Source: Glutinoglossum americanum | Lineage: Eukaryota; Ascomycota; Geoglossomycetes; Geoglossales; Geoglossaceae | NCBI GenBank assembly: GCA_020080175.1 | Contig: JAGHQL010000018.1 | Span: 1-64,000 of the forward strand | Length of the DNA stretch: 64,000 nt | Direction: 5' to 3' | In this document: positions 54,401 through 64,000 of the stretch, in pieces | Numbering within the stretch: position 1 is the stretch's first letter | Layout of the letters: each line of letters opens with the position of its first letter | Notes under the pieces: generated by a model | Seen by the model: only the letters and a program-made list of their open reading frames with translations | The model's database searches: none | Told to the model about the DNA's origin: nothing | Translations under genes and position numbers: made by a program

Positions 54401-57400
54401 TAGAGCGTGTCACAGGCTGCACCTGTGCTTGGACTTCTAATCGGGGAAAATTTTTGACCATCCCAACAACTGGCTTCCCAGCTTTCGGCATACCAAGCAA
54501 CTCCCCCATTCTAGGCGGGTCAAGGTCAAAGTAGCTCGACCAGGGAACGTCTATTCTCTCGGCTTTTTGAATGATATCACGAGGGCAAGCTGGGAACTGT
54601 CGGAGAGGTGTCATGGTCGGCCACATTCGTTTTTCCGCCATCTTACACAGATCAAGAGCAGTTTTCGCAACGGATGCCCATCCTTTCCGTAGCGTGATCT
54701 CAAAAACGGCTCTTAGAATACGACCTGCAGACTGGGTAACGTAAACCATGTCTGCCATCAGGGCTAAACCCTCAAGTCTGAGACGCGATATGTAAGCTTG
54801 GAGAAGGACGTTAATCTTAGCGTGAGGCTCCTCAATGCTTTCTTTGACGGGTATCGGGACGCGACCAAGAAGCTTCGCCAGCTCAAGTTTCTCGTCCTGC
54901 CGAACGGGTATATATTTGAATTCATCGCTTAGCGCAAACACCCTGAAAAGCTCAATCGGCGTAATTGACGGCTGGATATGGTGGTTGTACGTCAGCATCG
55001 AATTGTGAGTGATGTAGTAGTGTGAGGCGATTCGCCCAAGTTCCGTTGACTGGAGCTTGCCTGACCGTTTGTCATACTTGACAAGGTTGCACTTCTCTAG
55101 CACTGTTGCGGCAGAGTGTATAAGGTCGACTCGTTTCTGCTCCAGTGCCTCGTCGTCTTCATATTCAGCACCAACGCTATATAACCCAGGAGATCGAAGC
55201 ATTCGAACGAAAAGGTAAGTATATCCTAACCACTCCACACCTTCATCTCTACTTCTGACATTCCCTAGGACAATTTCGGCATTGAGGTTGTCGGATAACT
55301 TGCTGATGAACTGACTCTCAATCGGCAGCTGCTGATTCATTAAAGAGAGATAATACTGCATCTCGCTTTGGGTCGTGATGATGATGCCTTCACCGTAAGT
55401 GTCAAACTGAGGGCGGCCAGCGCGGCCGAGCATTTGAAGGACGTCCTGCGGACTGAGTTCGACCCAGCTACCCTTTTCAGGAGAGTAGATTTGAGTGCCC
55501 TTGATGATGACTGTATGAGCGGGGAGGTTGACTCCCCAAGCAAGCGTGGCCGTAGTGACGAGGACTTGGATATATCCATCATTAAAAAGATCTTCCACGG
55601 TTGTCCGATCGGCGCGATTCATTCCGGCATGGTGGATACCGAACCCATAAGGCAAGAGGTCCTTTAGTTCTCTGTCAATGACACTGTCAGCCTCTTGGGT
55701 TAGAATCTCTCTGCTGGCAGCGTCACTCCTGAGTATCTGCCCAATGGTTTCTAACTCCAAAGCCTTGTCTCGAATATACTTTGCAGTTTTTGAAGTTTCC
55801 TTTCTAGAATGAACGAAAATCAGCATTTGGTTTTTATTAGTCCCAACCTGCTCCATAACTTTTGTGTACGTGACATCGTTCATTGTCTTCAGCTGTTTAA
55901 TGGCTTTTTTGTCTGTGACTCCAATGAATTCTTGCCTTAACGGACACGGCCGATAAGAGCCATCAAAATGGAACAGCCCCTTCAAAGGGTCGACTCGGAG
56001 AAAGCTTGCAACGTCCCTGTAGTTAGGCAATGTCGCACTGAGACCAACTAGGCGCACAGTATCCCCTGTTTGTTCGATCTTGCGAATTGTTCTGCTAACA
56101 ATGCTCTCGAGGACAGGGCCACGCTCATCGTGGAGGAGATGAATTTCGTCAATAATGACTAGCCTAACAAGATTGGTGTAGCTCATATCTGTAGCCTTCC
56201 GCGTAATTACGTCCCATTTCTCAGGGGTGGTGACGATAATCTGCGTATCTACAATCTGTTGCTTTGTGAGTTGACGGTCGCCAGTAAGTTCCGAAACCTT
56301 CATGCCATATGGAGCAAGCCTTGCACCAAAATTGCCGACTTGTTCCTGGACTAATGCCTTCAGGGGAGCGACATAAATAATCTTGAAATCATCGAGGTTT
56401 ATTTCTCCTGTTTGGACATTGCGATGCTTTCCAATCTCTCGCAGGATAGTTAGCATAGCAACATTTGTTTTCCCAGAACCAGTGGGCGCACATATTAGCA
56501 TGTTGCCGTCATCCTCAAAAGCTGTTGGGAAACATCTTGTCTGTATGCGGTTAAGCTCCTTGGACGACTTGAAAGGCTCTTGAGCCCATCGTGGCAGTTC
56601 GCTAATAGGGATGTTTTTTGGTTCGCTCCCGTCGCTTTTCCGCTTGGGCGCAGGAACATGGATTTCTTCGTAGCCCTTGAAAGTTCGTTTCGTTGATCCC
56701 TGCGGAAGCTTCACATTTGGGTTTGTCATCAGGTGGTTCCCCTGGTCGAAGACGAGATTGTCGAGGTTGATAAGTCGTCGCGGCTGTAGGCCGCCGACAA
56801 GACCACTTTCTTTACCCTTCTGAGTTTCGTCCGCGGTAGCCTTCAGCGCTGAGGGAATATCGATGTCCATTAGGTCGACCTTCAGTTTCTTGCTGCCGGT
56901 TCCTGTTGTATCGCCAGCCTGGTCCTCCCTACCGCGGAGCTCATCCAGAATCGGCCGGTGCCCTTCAAGCACCATCTCACGTTCGATTGCTGCTCTCTTG
57001 TCCGTATCCTCAGCTCTTGCCAACCGGGTTAACCAAACGACCTTATCTTTGTTTGTGATGAGCTTGCGAACAAGCTCGTGCTGTTCATAGTCGAAAAGCT
57101 CCATCAGGTCATTCTCAATCTCCCGTAACGGCTTTTGCTCGGCCCCCCGGTCCTCCCCAACACTACCTGAAAGAATCTCCATGGCTTCTTGAGTCTTCTT
57201 CTGCTGTACATGGGGGTCGGAGTATATACCCCCGACTTGCCTCTGAAGCCAGAAGGCATCGATTTCATGCGCCGGAATAAAGTCCTTATTCTTTTTGTGG
57301 CTTTCTACACCGCCACCACCACCTGCAGCTGAATTTATAATCAGCTCTTCAGGCTCAGCACCGTCCATGTGTTGGCCTTCAGCAGTGCCAGCTGCGGCGG

Positions 57401-58208
57401 CAAGTTCCTCAACCCCTGGACGATCTTCGACATCTTCAAGCTCCTCATCAGATGTGTCATCTTCATCCCGGACCTCATAGGTTCGCTGGATTCCGTCTTC
57501 ATCTTCGTCCGATTCGTCAAATACAACCGCAACGCCCTGTCGTTCATCGAGTTCCGCACCAGCCTCGCCCGCTGTATCTTCGCCGCCTTCCATATTATCG
57601 TCTTCATCTTGGGCATTGTAGTCTGTGATTTTCTTTCCCAAATTTACCAGTTCATTGAACTCTTTAGAGCCCATGGTAGCACCAATCACATCATCAACTT
57701 CTTTTTTCTTATCAAAATCCTTTTTATCTTCATCCTTGAGCGTCTCTAAAATGACATCCGCCGCGCTTCGTACAACCTCATGAGGCACATCGCCAAGATT
57801 ATTTGCCACCGTGGTAAGAATAAGATCGTATGTTGCTCGGGTAGCAGGTGTCCGCGGTCGATACCGAATTCCTTCTATCAGGGCATCGGCTGCTGAGAGA
57901 ATGCCTGTGCCACGCAACTGTGCTGGCTCTCCCCTTCGTCTCTTCTTCTGCTCCCTCTCAAGCACATCCTCCCCCTCTCGAATCCCACCTCGCTCAACTA
58001 CTGGGCCCGATATCTTTTTTTTCTGTTTTGGGGCGTCGTCACGCGCAGTGCGCGATCCCATGTCTTTGATATTGATCCGTCCAGCGAGAGACTCAGGATC
58101 CCCAGTAACTTCATCGTTGCGGCGTGAAACAAATCGGCGGTCGGCCTGGAGCACCAGGTTCGACATCGCCGAGTACTTGTATTGCGAGACATCTCTAGGA
58201 TCAGCCAT
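51459..58208 (-). CDS. brr2: Brr2, U5 snRNP DExD/H RNA helicase
   Basis: One long frame of 2249 codons. A 57-nt in-frame segment at 51991-52047 has GTCTG and CTATAG ends and a GCTAAC branch site; its removal gives TNDSGIKDIFEFMEAM, the family form, and a 2230-aa protein. The N-terminal region has a plug and PWI-like helices. The first Ski2-type cassette has APTGSGKT near residue 573, DEIHLL near 687 and SATLPNY. It continues with HHAGMNRADR, LGRAGRP and a Sec63 unit. The second, inactive-type cassette has APAGSGKT near 1423, DDLHML near 1529 and a second Sec63 unit. The acidic C-terminal end is short. Brr2 unwinds U4/U6 during spliceosome activation. Confidence 0.97.
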   Translation of the reverse strand: MADPRDVSQYKYSAMSNLVLQADRRFVSRRNDEVTGDPESLAGRINIKDMGSRTARDDAPKQKKKISGPVVERGGIREGEDVLEREQKKRRRGEPAQLRGTGILSAADALIEGIRYRPRTPATRATYDLILTTVANNLGDVPHEVVRSAADVILETLKDEDKKDFDKKKEVDDVIGATMGSKEFNELVNLGKKITDYNAQDEDDNMEGGEDTAGEAGAELDERQGVAVVFDESDEDEDGIQRTYEVRDEDDTSDEELEDVEDRPGVEELAAAAGTAEGQHMDGAEPEELIINSAAGGGGGVESHKKNKDFIPAHEIDAFWLQRQVGGIYSDPHVQQKKTQEAMEILSGSVGEDRGAEQKPLREIENDLMELFDYEQHELVRKLITNKDKVVWLTRLARAEDTDKRAAIEREMVLEGHRPILDELRGREDQAGDTTGTGSKKLKVDLMDIDIPSALKATADETQKGKESGLVGGLQPRRLINLDNLVFDQGNHLMTNPNVKLPQGSTKRTFKGYEEIHVPAPKRKSDGSEPKNIPISELPRWAQEPFKSSKELNRIQTRCFPTAFEDDGNMLICAPTGSGKTNVAMLTILREIGKHRNVQTGEINLDDFKIIYVAPLKALVQEQVGNFGARLAPYGMKVSELTGDRQLTKQQIVDTQIIVTTPEKWDVITRKATDMSYTNLVRLVIIDEIHLLHDERGPVLESIVSRTIRKIEQTGDTVRLVGLSATLPNYRDVASFLRVDPLKGLFHFDGSYRPCPLRQEFIGVTDKKAIKQLKTMNDVTYTKVMEQVGTNKNQMLIFVHSRKETSKTAKYIRDKALELETIGQILRSDAASREILTQEADSVIDRELKDLLPYGFGIHHAGMNRADRTTVEDLFNDGYIQVLVTTATLAWGVNLPAHTVIIKGTQIYSPEKGSWVELSPQDVLQMLGRAGRPQFDTYGEGIIITTQSEMQYYLSLMNQQLPIESQFISKLSDNLNAEIVLGNVRSRDEGVEWLGYTYLFVRMLRSPGLYSVGAEYEDDEALEQKRVDLIHSAATVLEKCNLVKYDKRSGKLQSTELGRIASHYYITHNSMLTYNHHIQPSITPIELFRVFALSDEFKYIPVRQDEKLELAKLLGRVPIPVKESIEEPHAKINVLLQAYISRLRLEGLALMADMVYVTQSAGRILRAVFEITLRKGWASVAKTALDLCKMAEKRMWPTMTPLRQFPACPRDIIQKAERIDVPWSSYFDLDPPRMGELLGMPKAGKPVVGMVKNFPRLEVQAQVQPVTRSMLRVELTIVPNFEWDDAIHGAAESFWIIVEDCDGEDILFHDQFLLRKNYAESEANEHLVEFTVPITEPMPPNYFISVVSDRWMHSETKLAVSFQKLLLPEKFPPHTPLLDLQPLPVSALKRQDYVALYPEWQKFNKVQTQVYNSLFATDDNVFVGAPAGSGKTVCAEFAILRHWAKPDATRAVYIAPFQELVDQRLADWRERLGVVAGGKEIVKLTGETTADLKILEKGDLVLATPVQWDVLSRQWQRRKNVQTVQLFIADDLHMLGGQGGYIYEIIVSRMHYIALQTENDMRIVGLSVSLSNARDIGEWVGANKHTIYNFSPHARPVPLELHLQSFSIPHFPSLMLAMAKPTYLSIQQMSPSKPVIVFVPSRKQARSTALDILAACTASDDEDRFLHANIDEIAPLLNRIQEQALAESASHGIGYFHEALSRNDKRIVEHLFTNGAIQVMLASRDVCWELNCSAHLVIVMGTQFFEGREHRYIDYPISEVLQMFGKASRPLEDKTGKGVLMVSAVKREYYKKFLNEALPIESHLQVYLHDAFVSEISTKMIASTQDAVDWATYTYFYRRLLANPSYYSLTDTSHEGLSTHLSELVETTLKDLAEAKVIDLDEEDDTVTPLNAAMIAAYYNISFITMQTFLLSLSGRTKLKGILEIVTSATEFETIQIRRHEDHVLRRIYDRVPVKMSQSNYESPHFKAFVLLQAHFSRMQLPVDLAKDQEVILTRILNLLSACVDVLSSDGHINAMNAMEMSQMAVQAMWDRDSPLKQIPHFSPQVVKATNDSGSVSEDLHPQVHANRFHFYRIKDIFEFMEAMDPNENPNYQALIKRLGLNNQQLAQAAVFTNNKYPNIDLEHELEDEDNITAGSPAYIRVKIEREVEEDEEPDTTVHAPFYPQTKMENWWLVVGEEKSKSLLAIKRVTIGKKLNMRLEFVVPTPGDHELSLYLMCDSYVGVDQEQQFKVTAAEGMDEDSDEGEEEDE
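51991..52047 (-). other. Probable in-frame intron of brr2
   Basis: 57 nt (19 codons), open in the host frame. It starts GTCTGTC, has CGCTAAC upstream of the 3' end and ends TTTCTATAG. The 19 residues it would add (including SEDLHPQVHANRF) interrupt a conserved segment. Splicing keeps the frame, so gene finders would miss it. Confidence 0.8.
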
Positions 58209-58456
58209 GGTGACCGTAGCGAGAAAACACGTTAAACTATCGTGAAATAGGGCACTTGGATCATATGAGCTTCAATTTGAACACCTCCAATCCACGAAGC
58301 AAATCTCGATAGGTGGCGGAGGAGCTGGTGAGTGGTGTAGTTTTACTCATGGAAAACAGAAGCCGATATATGCGGCTTAAAATATATCACCTGCTTAGGC
58401 GATTGCCAAGACCAGCCCATCTCAAAAGCGCGAACGACCATTTACTGTAACAAATC
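58209..58456. promoter_or_regulatory. Divergent promoter, brr2 / coiled-coil gene
   Basis: A 248-bp gap between divergent start codons. No specific motif assigned. Confidence 0.5.
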
Positions 58457-60151
58457 ATGGAGAATCTACCCGTATTAGAATTCCCGCTCCCACAAGTCGC
58501 ATCTTCCCTGAGACCCTATATAAAGACCCGGCAAGAGGCATTAAGGGTCAGGAGGACGTTGACAATATATCTAGGTTCCACACTTGCGAGCTCCAAAGAC
58601 GAAAGCAAGCTACCTTATGCGCTAGCAGCACCTGATGCATCCCTATCTGTGAAACGAATACCTCCCGAAATCTCCGGATTACGCAGACAATATCTTAAAG
58701 CACTCCAGGCGAATGAGAAAGCCAGGGGAGAGTATCAGTTCCTTTCAGATTTAAGAGCTGCCTCCGATGAAACAAACACCCGTCAGACAACGAAAAAGGT
58801 CGACGAGGATGACGAAGACCATGAGGGGCTTCTCCATACCTATCTGGCGCTGTCACGACTCCGCCAGCGATTCGAAAAGCTGCGGATATTTCAGGATTAT
58901 CTCGATCTTCTATGCCGAAAGGCCCCAGCTAAATCGCAATTCTTGGATATGAATGAAATACTTAAGGATCTGCCAATGCCGCCAAAGCCGCCCGCTGAGG
59001 CACTCCGGTCCACTGGAGCAAATGTCTCCAACCCACCCGTGTCAAGTACCGACAAATTATCCCGTCAACTGGAGATGTCGGTGCTGCGGGCAAAGCATCT
59101 TCTGGAGAATGAACAGAGGTTGCTTGCGGAATGGAAAAACAAAAGAGATGGAGAAACCGCTGCGGAAGCCACGGATGGGAGTCGTAGATTGCAGGCGCTT
59201 GGGCAGGTGAGGAATGAGCTGATTCATTGGATAGAGAGCGAACTTTCAAAGACTGGACACCCGCTTGAAGGGGATGTAGAGCAGACAAGCGGACAAAGGA
59301 CATCAGATTCCGATTCGAGCGTCCCACAATCTGCTGAGGGCATAATGCGTCAATACCAAGAATATATTGAGGCGCGCAAATCACTCCTAATGGCATTATC
59401 TATGGCTACATCATCATTACCTACCCAAGAGAAATGCAACACCGCTACGGCCTACGCCGCTGACGAGAGCGGCCAGGTCACAGCAACAGACCAAATAGCT
59501 CCAGCGTACTCATTCCTCCCCTACTTCAGCCACCACTTGCTACCGTTATCTACATTCCAGAAATCAATTGTTCAACAAAAGTCATGTTTAACCACCGGCC
59601 TCGCCAAGCAACAGAGATTGATGATTCAAGCTATTGAACGACTAGGCGAGGAAAGCCATCTTCTCCCCTCCTATCCCCTCCTGGCCGGACAAGCCCGATT
59701 CAGAAATGCAGCAGCAGTTTTAGCGTCCAGAGCAGTCGACAATCGGCCAGTTTCTTCGGAAAGAGATATTACAGGGAGTGGAGGAGACGACTGCATCAAA
59801 AAGGCTCGGGCATGGGTGTTTGCATCAGATGCAGCAAGAGCCGCAACTGAAGATTCAGTTCGAGAAAAATTTGAGAGTGGAGAGGTTAGAATTCAAAATG
59901 CCCGGGAAACGCTAGCCAAGATTCTAGAGCTTCTCGGGCGAACTATAGCTTCGGACAGTGTAGACATGGGGTCTGCGAAAGGGGGCGGTGATGCAGATAT
60001 CTGGGCAACCATAGCCGTCCAAACTTCAAAGAAGGGAATGGACAAAAGCCTAAAGAAAGCCCAATGTCATAAGATAATAGACAAAGACGAAAGCAGTGGC
60101 TTATGGAGAGGACTTGACGGAGGACTGGGAGCTATCGGTACTGATGTATGA
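58457..60151 (+). CDS. Coiled-coil hypothetical protein
   Basis: A single exon of 564 aa starting MENLPVLEFPLPQVASSLRP. Long helical, charged stretches dominate: EISGLRRQYLKALQANEKAR, TYLALSRLRQRFEKLRIFQ, LEMSVLRAKHLLENEQRLLA, and RAATEDSVREKFESGEVRIQ further on. The C-terminus ends in a Gly-rich GLDGGLGAIGTDV. There is no signal peptide, membrane span or enzyme motif. The layout would fit a cytoskeletal or kinetochore/augmin-type structural subunit, but nothing in the sequence proves it. Codon use is like that of Brr2, its divergent neighbour. Confidence 0.75.
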   Translation: MENLPVLEFPLPQVASSLRPYIKTRQEALRVRRTLTIYLGSTLASSKDESKLPYALAAPDASLSVKRIPPEISGLRRQYLKALQANEKARGEYQFLSDLRAASDETNTRQTTKKVDEDDEDHEGLLHTYLALSRLRQRFEKLRIFQDYLDLLCRKAPAKSQFLDMNEILKDLPMPPKPPAEALRSTGANVSNPPVSSTDKLSRQLEMSVLRAKHLLENEQRLLAEWKNKRDGETAAEATDGSRRLQALGQVRNELIHWIESELSKTGHPLEGDVEQTSGQRTSDSDSSVPQSAEGIMRQYQEYIEARKSLLMALSMATSSLPTQEKCNTATAYAADESGQVTATDQIAPAYSFLPYFSHHLLPLSTFQKSIVQQKSCLTTGLAKQQRLMIQAIERLGEESHLLPSYPLLAGQARFRNAAAVLASRAVDNRPVSSERDITGSGGDDCIKKARAWVFASDAARAATEDSVREKFESGEVRIQNARETLAKILELLGRTIASDSVDMGSAKGGGDADIWATIAVQTSKKGMDKSLKKAQCHKIIDKDESSGLWRGLDGGLGAIGTDV

Positions 60152-60821
60152 AGACTTATCTTAGCATGTTTTGGACGATTTCCATTAGGTCGGGGTTGGC
60201 ATTGGTCAATTTTCATTGGAGAGCACTCCATATCCAACTACCCACATACGTCAAGTCAGGTTCCTCACAAAATTTTCCTGGTATCCCTGCCAGCACGTCA
60301 GCTTCGTGCGGGGATCGATCTCCGCATTTCACCTTGTAGGTCCCGTACAGCAAACTTTGCAGATGAATGTACTTTGCTGAGCTTAAAATTTTTCCTCCCC
60401 ACGCGCATCAATCTACAGAAAGCTGCCTAGTTCAAGACGACAGACGGCCTTGCCACAAAGGAAAACAAGGGAGTCACATGCTAGAAAGTGAAGAAAGCAT
60501 CCATTGTCTGAATGTCACTCAATTTTTTTGATGATGTTTAAACTCTTCTATTCAAAGCATCTCAAAAGGCAACGGGTCGTGACCTAAGGATTTTATCGGG
60601 TCCTCGACCTTATCGTCGCTAGAGTACTAGCGTGCTCGGCTCATCACACAATCAATATTCGCAACCCCAGATATTTTGAAGGTCCTACAAATCAATACCG
60701 AGCTCCACCAAGAGTTTTACCTCCACGATATCGAGAACCCGATATCCGTCCGAGAGCCACACGGCGCAATTGGCCTGCATTGAGAGATTTCGGTCGTTTC
60801 CTGAGGCCCTATTATCAAACA
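60152..60821. promoter_or_regulatory. Promoter and leader of the arginine CPS gene
   Basis: About 670 bp. No canonical TGACTCA site was noticed. Some frames continue upstream of the chosen start at 60822, but the presequence features begin there. Confidence 0.45.
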
Positions 60822-63800
60822 ATGGCTCTGTCCGGCCGCCTAGCAGGCCGAACATCCTTTCTGCTTCGCCAAAATTTGCAAGCATCAACTACCTCTTTCC
60901 GCTGTTTTACAACCCAATCTTCGACCAATTTGCCCCTTGCACGATCCAAGACATATACAAACACTCCATGGAGGTTCCGGTCCTTTTCCAGGACAGCGGC
61001 TCTCAAGGCGAAAAGCCAGGAAGCCCCGAGTGCACAAGCTTACTTGGCGAGCGGGGCAATTGCTGGTGGGAGAAATTTAGTCGATGTCACTAAGGTTCTA
61101 GTAATTGGAAGCGGTGGCCTAAGCATTGGGCAAGCTGGAGAATTCGATTATTCCGGTAAGTTTGGCCTCCGTGATATTCAGACCGGATTTTGCGGCGTCC
61201 AAACTTCCATAAACCACAATAAATTGCGTACACATGGGTCTCTGCAAAATACTAACTACGCACCAATTGCAGGCTCTCAGGCACTCAAAGCTTTGAAAGA
61301 AGCGAATGTAGCCTCCGTTCTCGTAAACCCAAACATTGCGACCATTCAGACGTCTCATGTACTTGCGGATGAAGTCTACTATCTCCCTGTTACTCCCGAA
61401 TACGTCACATATGTGATAGAACGAGAAAGGCCAGATGGCATCCTTCTTAGCTTTGGGGGGCAAACAGCCTTGAACTTGGGAGTTAAGATGGAGAAGATGG
61501 GAATATTTGAACGTCACGGAGTGAAAGTGCTGGGCACGAGCATCAAGACTCTCGAGACCAGCGAGGACCGAGACTTGTTTGCGAAGGCATTAAACGGTAA
61601 GTTTCTTAGACGAACTTCTCCCATCTTTATTGGGGATGCAGCTACGCGGCAAGCCCCCTTACTGAATGTGACCACTTAGAGATCAACATCCCCATTGCCG
61701 AATCCATAGCTGTTGCCACGGTTGATGAAGCTCTTGCCGCTGCGGAGAAGATTGGTTATCCAATTATTGTCCGCTCCGCTTATGCATTAGGAGGTCTGGG
61801 CTCTGGATTTGCTAACAACGAAGAGGAGCTTAAGAACTTGTCTTCCCGATCACTCACCCTCTCTCCACAAATTCTTGTAGAGAAATCGCTAAAAGGCTGG
61901 AAGGAGGTAGAGTATGAAGTTGTTCGAGACTCAAGTAACAACTGTATTACGGTCTGCAATATGGAGAACTTTGATCCTCTCGGGATCCATACAGGAGACA
62001 GTATTGTGGTGGCTCCAAGCCAAACCTTGAGCGATGAGGAATACCACATGCTTCGATCAGCGGCTATCAAGATTGTCAGGCATTTGGAAGTAGTAGGAGA
62101 ATGCAACGTACAGTACGCACTTCAGCCGGACGGGCTCGACTACAGGGTCATCGAAGTCAATGCTCGGCTTTCCCGTTCATCAGCATTAGCTTCAAAAGCT
62201 ACTGGCTACCCCCTAGCTTATACCGCTGCCAAAATTGGATTGGGTCATACTCTTCCGGAGTTACCAAATGCTGTCACCAAGACCACAACCGCAAATTTTG
62301 AGCCAAGTCTTGACTATATTGTCACTAAAATACCAAGATGGGATCTTAGCAAATTTCAGCACGTCAAACGTGATATCGGGAGCTCGATGAAGTCTGTTGG
62401 AGAGGTGATGGCGATCGGTCGGACTTTCGAAGAATCTTTCCAAAAGGCCATTAGACAGGTTGATCCTAAATTTCTTGGTTTCCAAGGCGGTAAATTCGAT
62501 AATCTGGACGAAGAGTTGAAAAATCCGACAGATAGGCGGTGGCTTGCAGTCGGGCAGGCGATGCTCCACGAAAATTACTCGGTCGAGAGAATTCATGAAT
62601 TGACCAAGATCGACCTGTGGTTCCTGCACAAGCTACAGAATATAGTTGATGTCCATAATCAGCTTGTGCAGGTAGGCAGCCTTTTTGGCCTTAAGAAGGA
62701 GCTCGTCAGCAGAGCGAAGAAGCTAGGTTTCTCCGACAGGCAGATTGCAGTCTGCGTTGGAAGCACCGAGGATGAGGTCCGGGCGAGGAGGAAAGGATAT
62801 GGTATCAAGCCATGGGTCAAGAAGATTGACACTCTTGCTGCAGAATTCCCAGCGAGCACTAACTACTTGTACACAACGTACAACGCCACTTCACACGATG
62901 TCACTTTTGACGACCATGGCACTATTATTTTGGGTAGCGGGGTCTACCGAATCGGAAGCTCCGTAGAGTTCGACTGGTGCGCAGTGAGTTGCACCCTTTC
63001 TCTACGGGATATGGGCAGGAAAACAGTGATGATCAACTACAACCCGGAAACATACTCGACCGATTTTGATACAGCTGATAAGCTCTACTTCGAAGAACTC
63101 AGCTACGAGAGGGTAATGGATATATATGAACTGGAAGCAGCGAGTGGCGTCGTCGTCTCCGTCGGAGGACAATTGCCACAAAACATCGCTCTGAGGCTCC
63201 AGGAAACCGGTCAAGCAAAGGTTCTCGGTACAGACCCGAAGGATATCGATAAGGCGGAAGACCGACACAAGTTCTCTCAAATACTTGATGACATTGGTGT
63301 TGACCAGCCCGCATGGGAGGAATTAACGTCCTTTTCCGAAGCCGAGAAATTCGCTGAAGAAGTGGGCTACCCCGTCTTAGTCAGACCAAGCTATGTACTC
63401 TCTGGCGCCGCCATGAGCGTCATCCATAGCAAAGGAGAACTAAAAGAGAAGCTTCTTTCTGCCAGCGAGGTATCTCCAGATCACCCAGTTGTCATTACCA
63501 AATTCATCGAAGGGGCTATGGAGCTCGATGTTGACGCGGTCGGCTCAAATGGAAAATTGATTGTCCATGCAGTCAGCGAGCACATCGAAGCGGCCGGTGT
63601 ACACTCTGGAGATGCAACGCTTGTCCTGCCGCCCGTGACTCTTGATGAGTCGGTCATGGCAAGAGTGAAAGAGATCGCCGAAAAGGTGGCGAAAGCATGG
63701 AGCATCACCGGGCCTTTCAACATGCAGATCATCAAAGCTCCATCGCCGGATGGAGGAGAACCAGCTTTAAAAGTCATTGAATGCAACCTTCGAGCTTCCC

Positions 63801-64000
63801 GGTCCTTCCCTTTCGTCAGCAAGGTCCTAGGCGCGAATTTCATTGATATTGCCACCAAGGCCCTTGTCGGTCATAACGTTCCAGACCCTCAGGACCCCAT
63901 GAAGGTGAAGAGAGATTATGTTGCCACAAAGGTGCCACAGTTCTCCTGGACTCGCCTGGCCGGCGCAGATCCGTTCTTGGGCGTCGAAATGGCGAGCACT
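60822..64000 (+). CDS. cpa2: Arginine-specific carbamoyl-phosphate synthase large subunit, mitochondrial (partial)
   Basis: Three exons so far (60822-61155, 61273-61596, 61680 to the window end) encode the first 993 residues of an expected 1150-1200. The N-terminal 75 residues are Arg/Ser/Thr-rich without acids ([12 protein letters not shown]), a mitochondrial presequence. The first ATP-grasp half begins [20 protein letters not shown] and has [38 protein letters not shown] and [19 protein letters not shown]. The oligomerisation region is [11 protein letters not shown]. The second half opens [20 protein letters not shown] and has [12 protein letters not shown] and [12 protein letters not shown]. 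The window ends before the allosteric domain. It makes carbamoyl phosphate for citrulline with a separate small subunit; as no aspartate transcarbamylase is fused, it is not the pyrimidine enzyme. Confidence 0.96.

Overview
The window looks like nuclear DNA of a filamentous ascomycete (Pezizomycotina). Genes are compact and carry short GT-AG introns of about 50-120 nt. Most products are fungal forms of eukaryotic housekeeping proteins. Several families are fungus-specific: a DUF1776-type SDR, a fungal amidoligase, Env7-like kinase, Ams1 mannosidase, Sec66 and Yth1. I cannot place it to order; an early-diverging class such as Pezizomycetes is only a guess. One assembly gap of ten Ns lies at 35199-35208. 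I recognised no tRNA, rRNA or CRISPR.

Layout. 0-3.4 kb: one poorly resolved hypothetical gene, then a gene-poor stretch holding a 527-bp element with 55-nt imperfect inverted ends (solo LTR or MITE-like). 3.4-5.8 kb: a divergent pair. On the minus strand is a protein that joins a Pmp3-type membrane anchor, a proline-rich linker and an amidoligase. On the plus strand is an AIG2-type gamma-glutamylcyclotransferase-like protein, also with a proline run. 7.8-12.3 kb: Mdm38/LETM1, a peroxisomal-type CoA Nudix hydrolase and Eaf6, in a GC-rich stretch. 12.7-22.2 kb: vacuolar alpha-mannosidase Ams1, a BTB/T1-domain protein, a small NTF2-like hypothetical, an extended SDR and Npl4. 22.7-30.2 kb: Sec66, Nop14, an uncharacterised ARM-like membrane-anchored protein and a GH18 chitinase. 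30.2-36.4 kb: mostly intergenic DNA around the polyadenylation factor Yth1. 36.4-51.3 kb: a DUF1776 protein, a Wss1-like DNA-protein crosslink protease, a PWWP/LEDGF-like chromatin protein, Rcl1, a CLIP-170-like microtubule plus-end protein, an Env7/STK16-like kinase and a small conserved hypothetical. 51.4-64 kb: the spliceosomal helicase Brr2, a coiled-coil hypothetical, and the start of the mitochondrial arginine-specific carbamoyl-phosphate synthase large subunit, which runs off the window.

Many neighbours are divergent pairs with short shared promoters (amidoligase/AIG2 242 bp, Nudix/Eaf6 291 bp, Nop14/ARM-like 185 bp, Brr2/coiled-coil 248 bp). Most genes are unrelated in function. The exception is the amidoligase/AIG2 pair, which looks like a linked two-enzyme system for making and breaking gamma-glutamyl-type amide bonds, with one enzyme tethered to a membrane. 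It is the best candidate here for an undescribed system. Exon joins below were derived by hand from splice signals, reading phase and family conservation.
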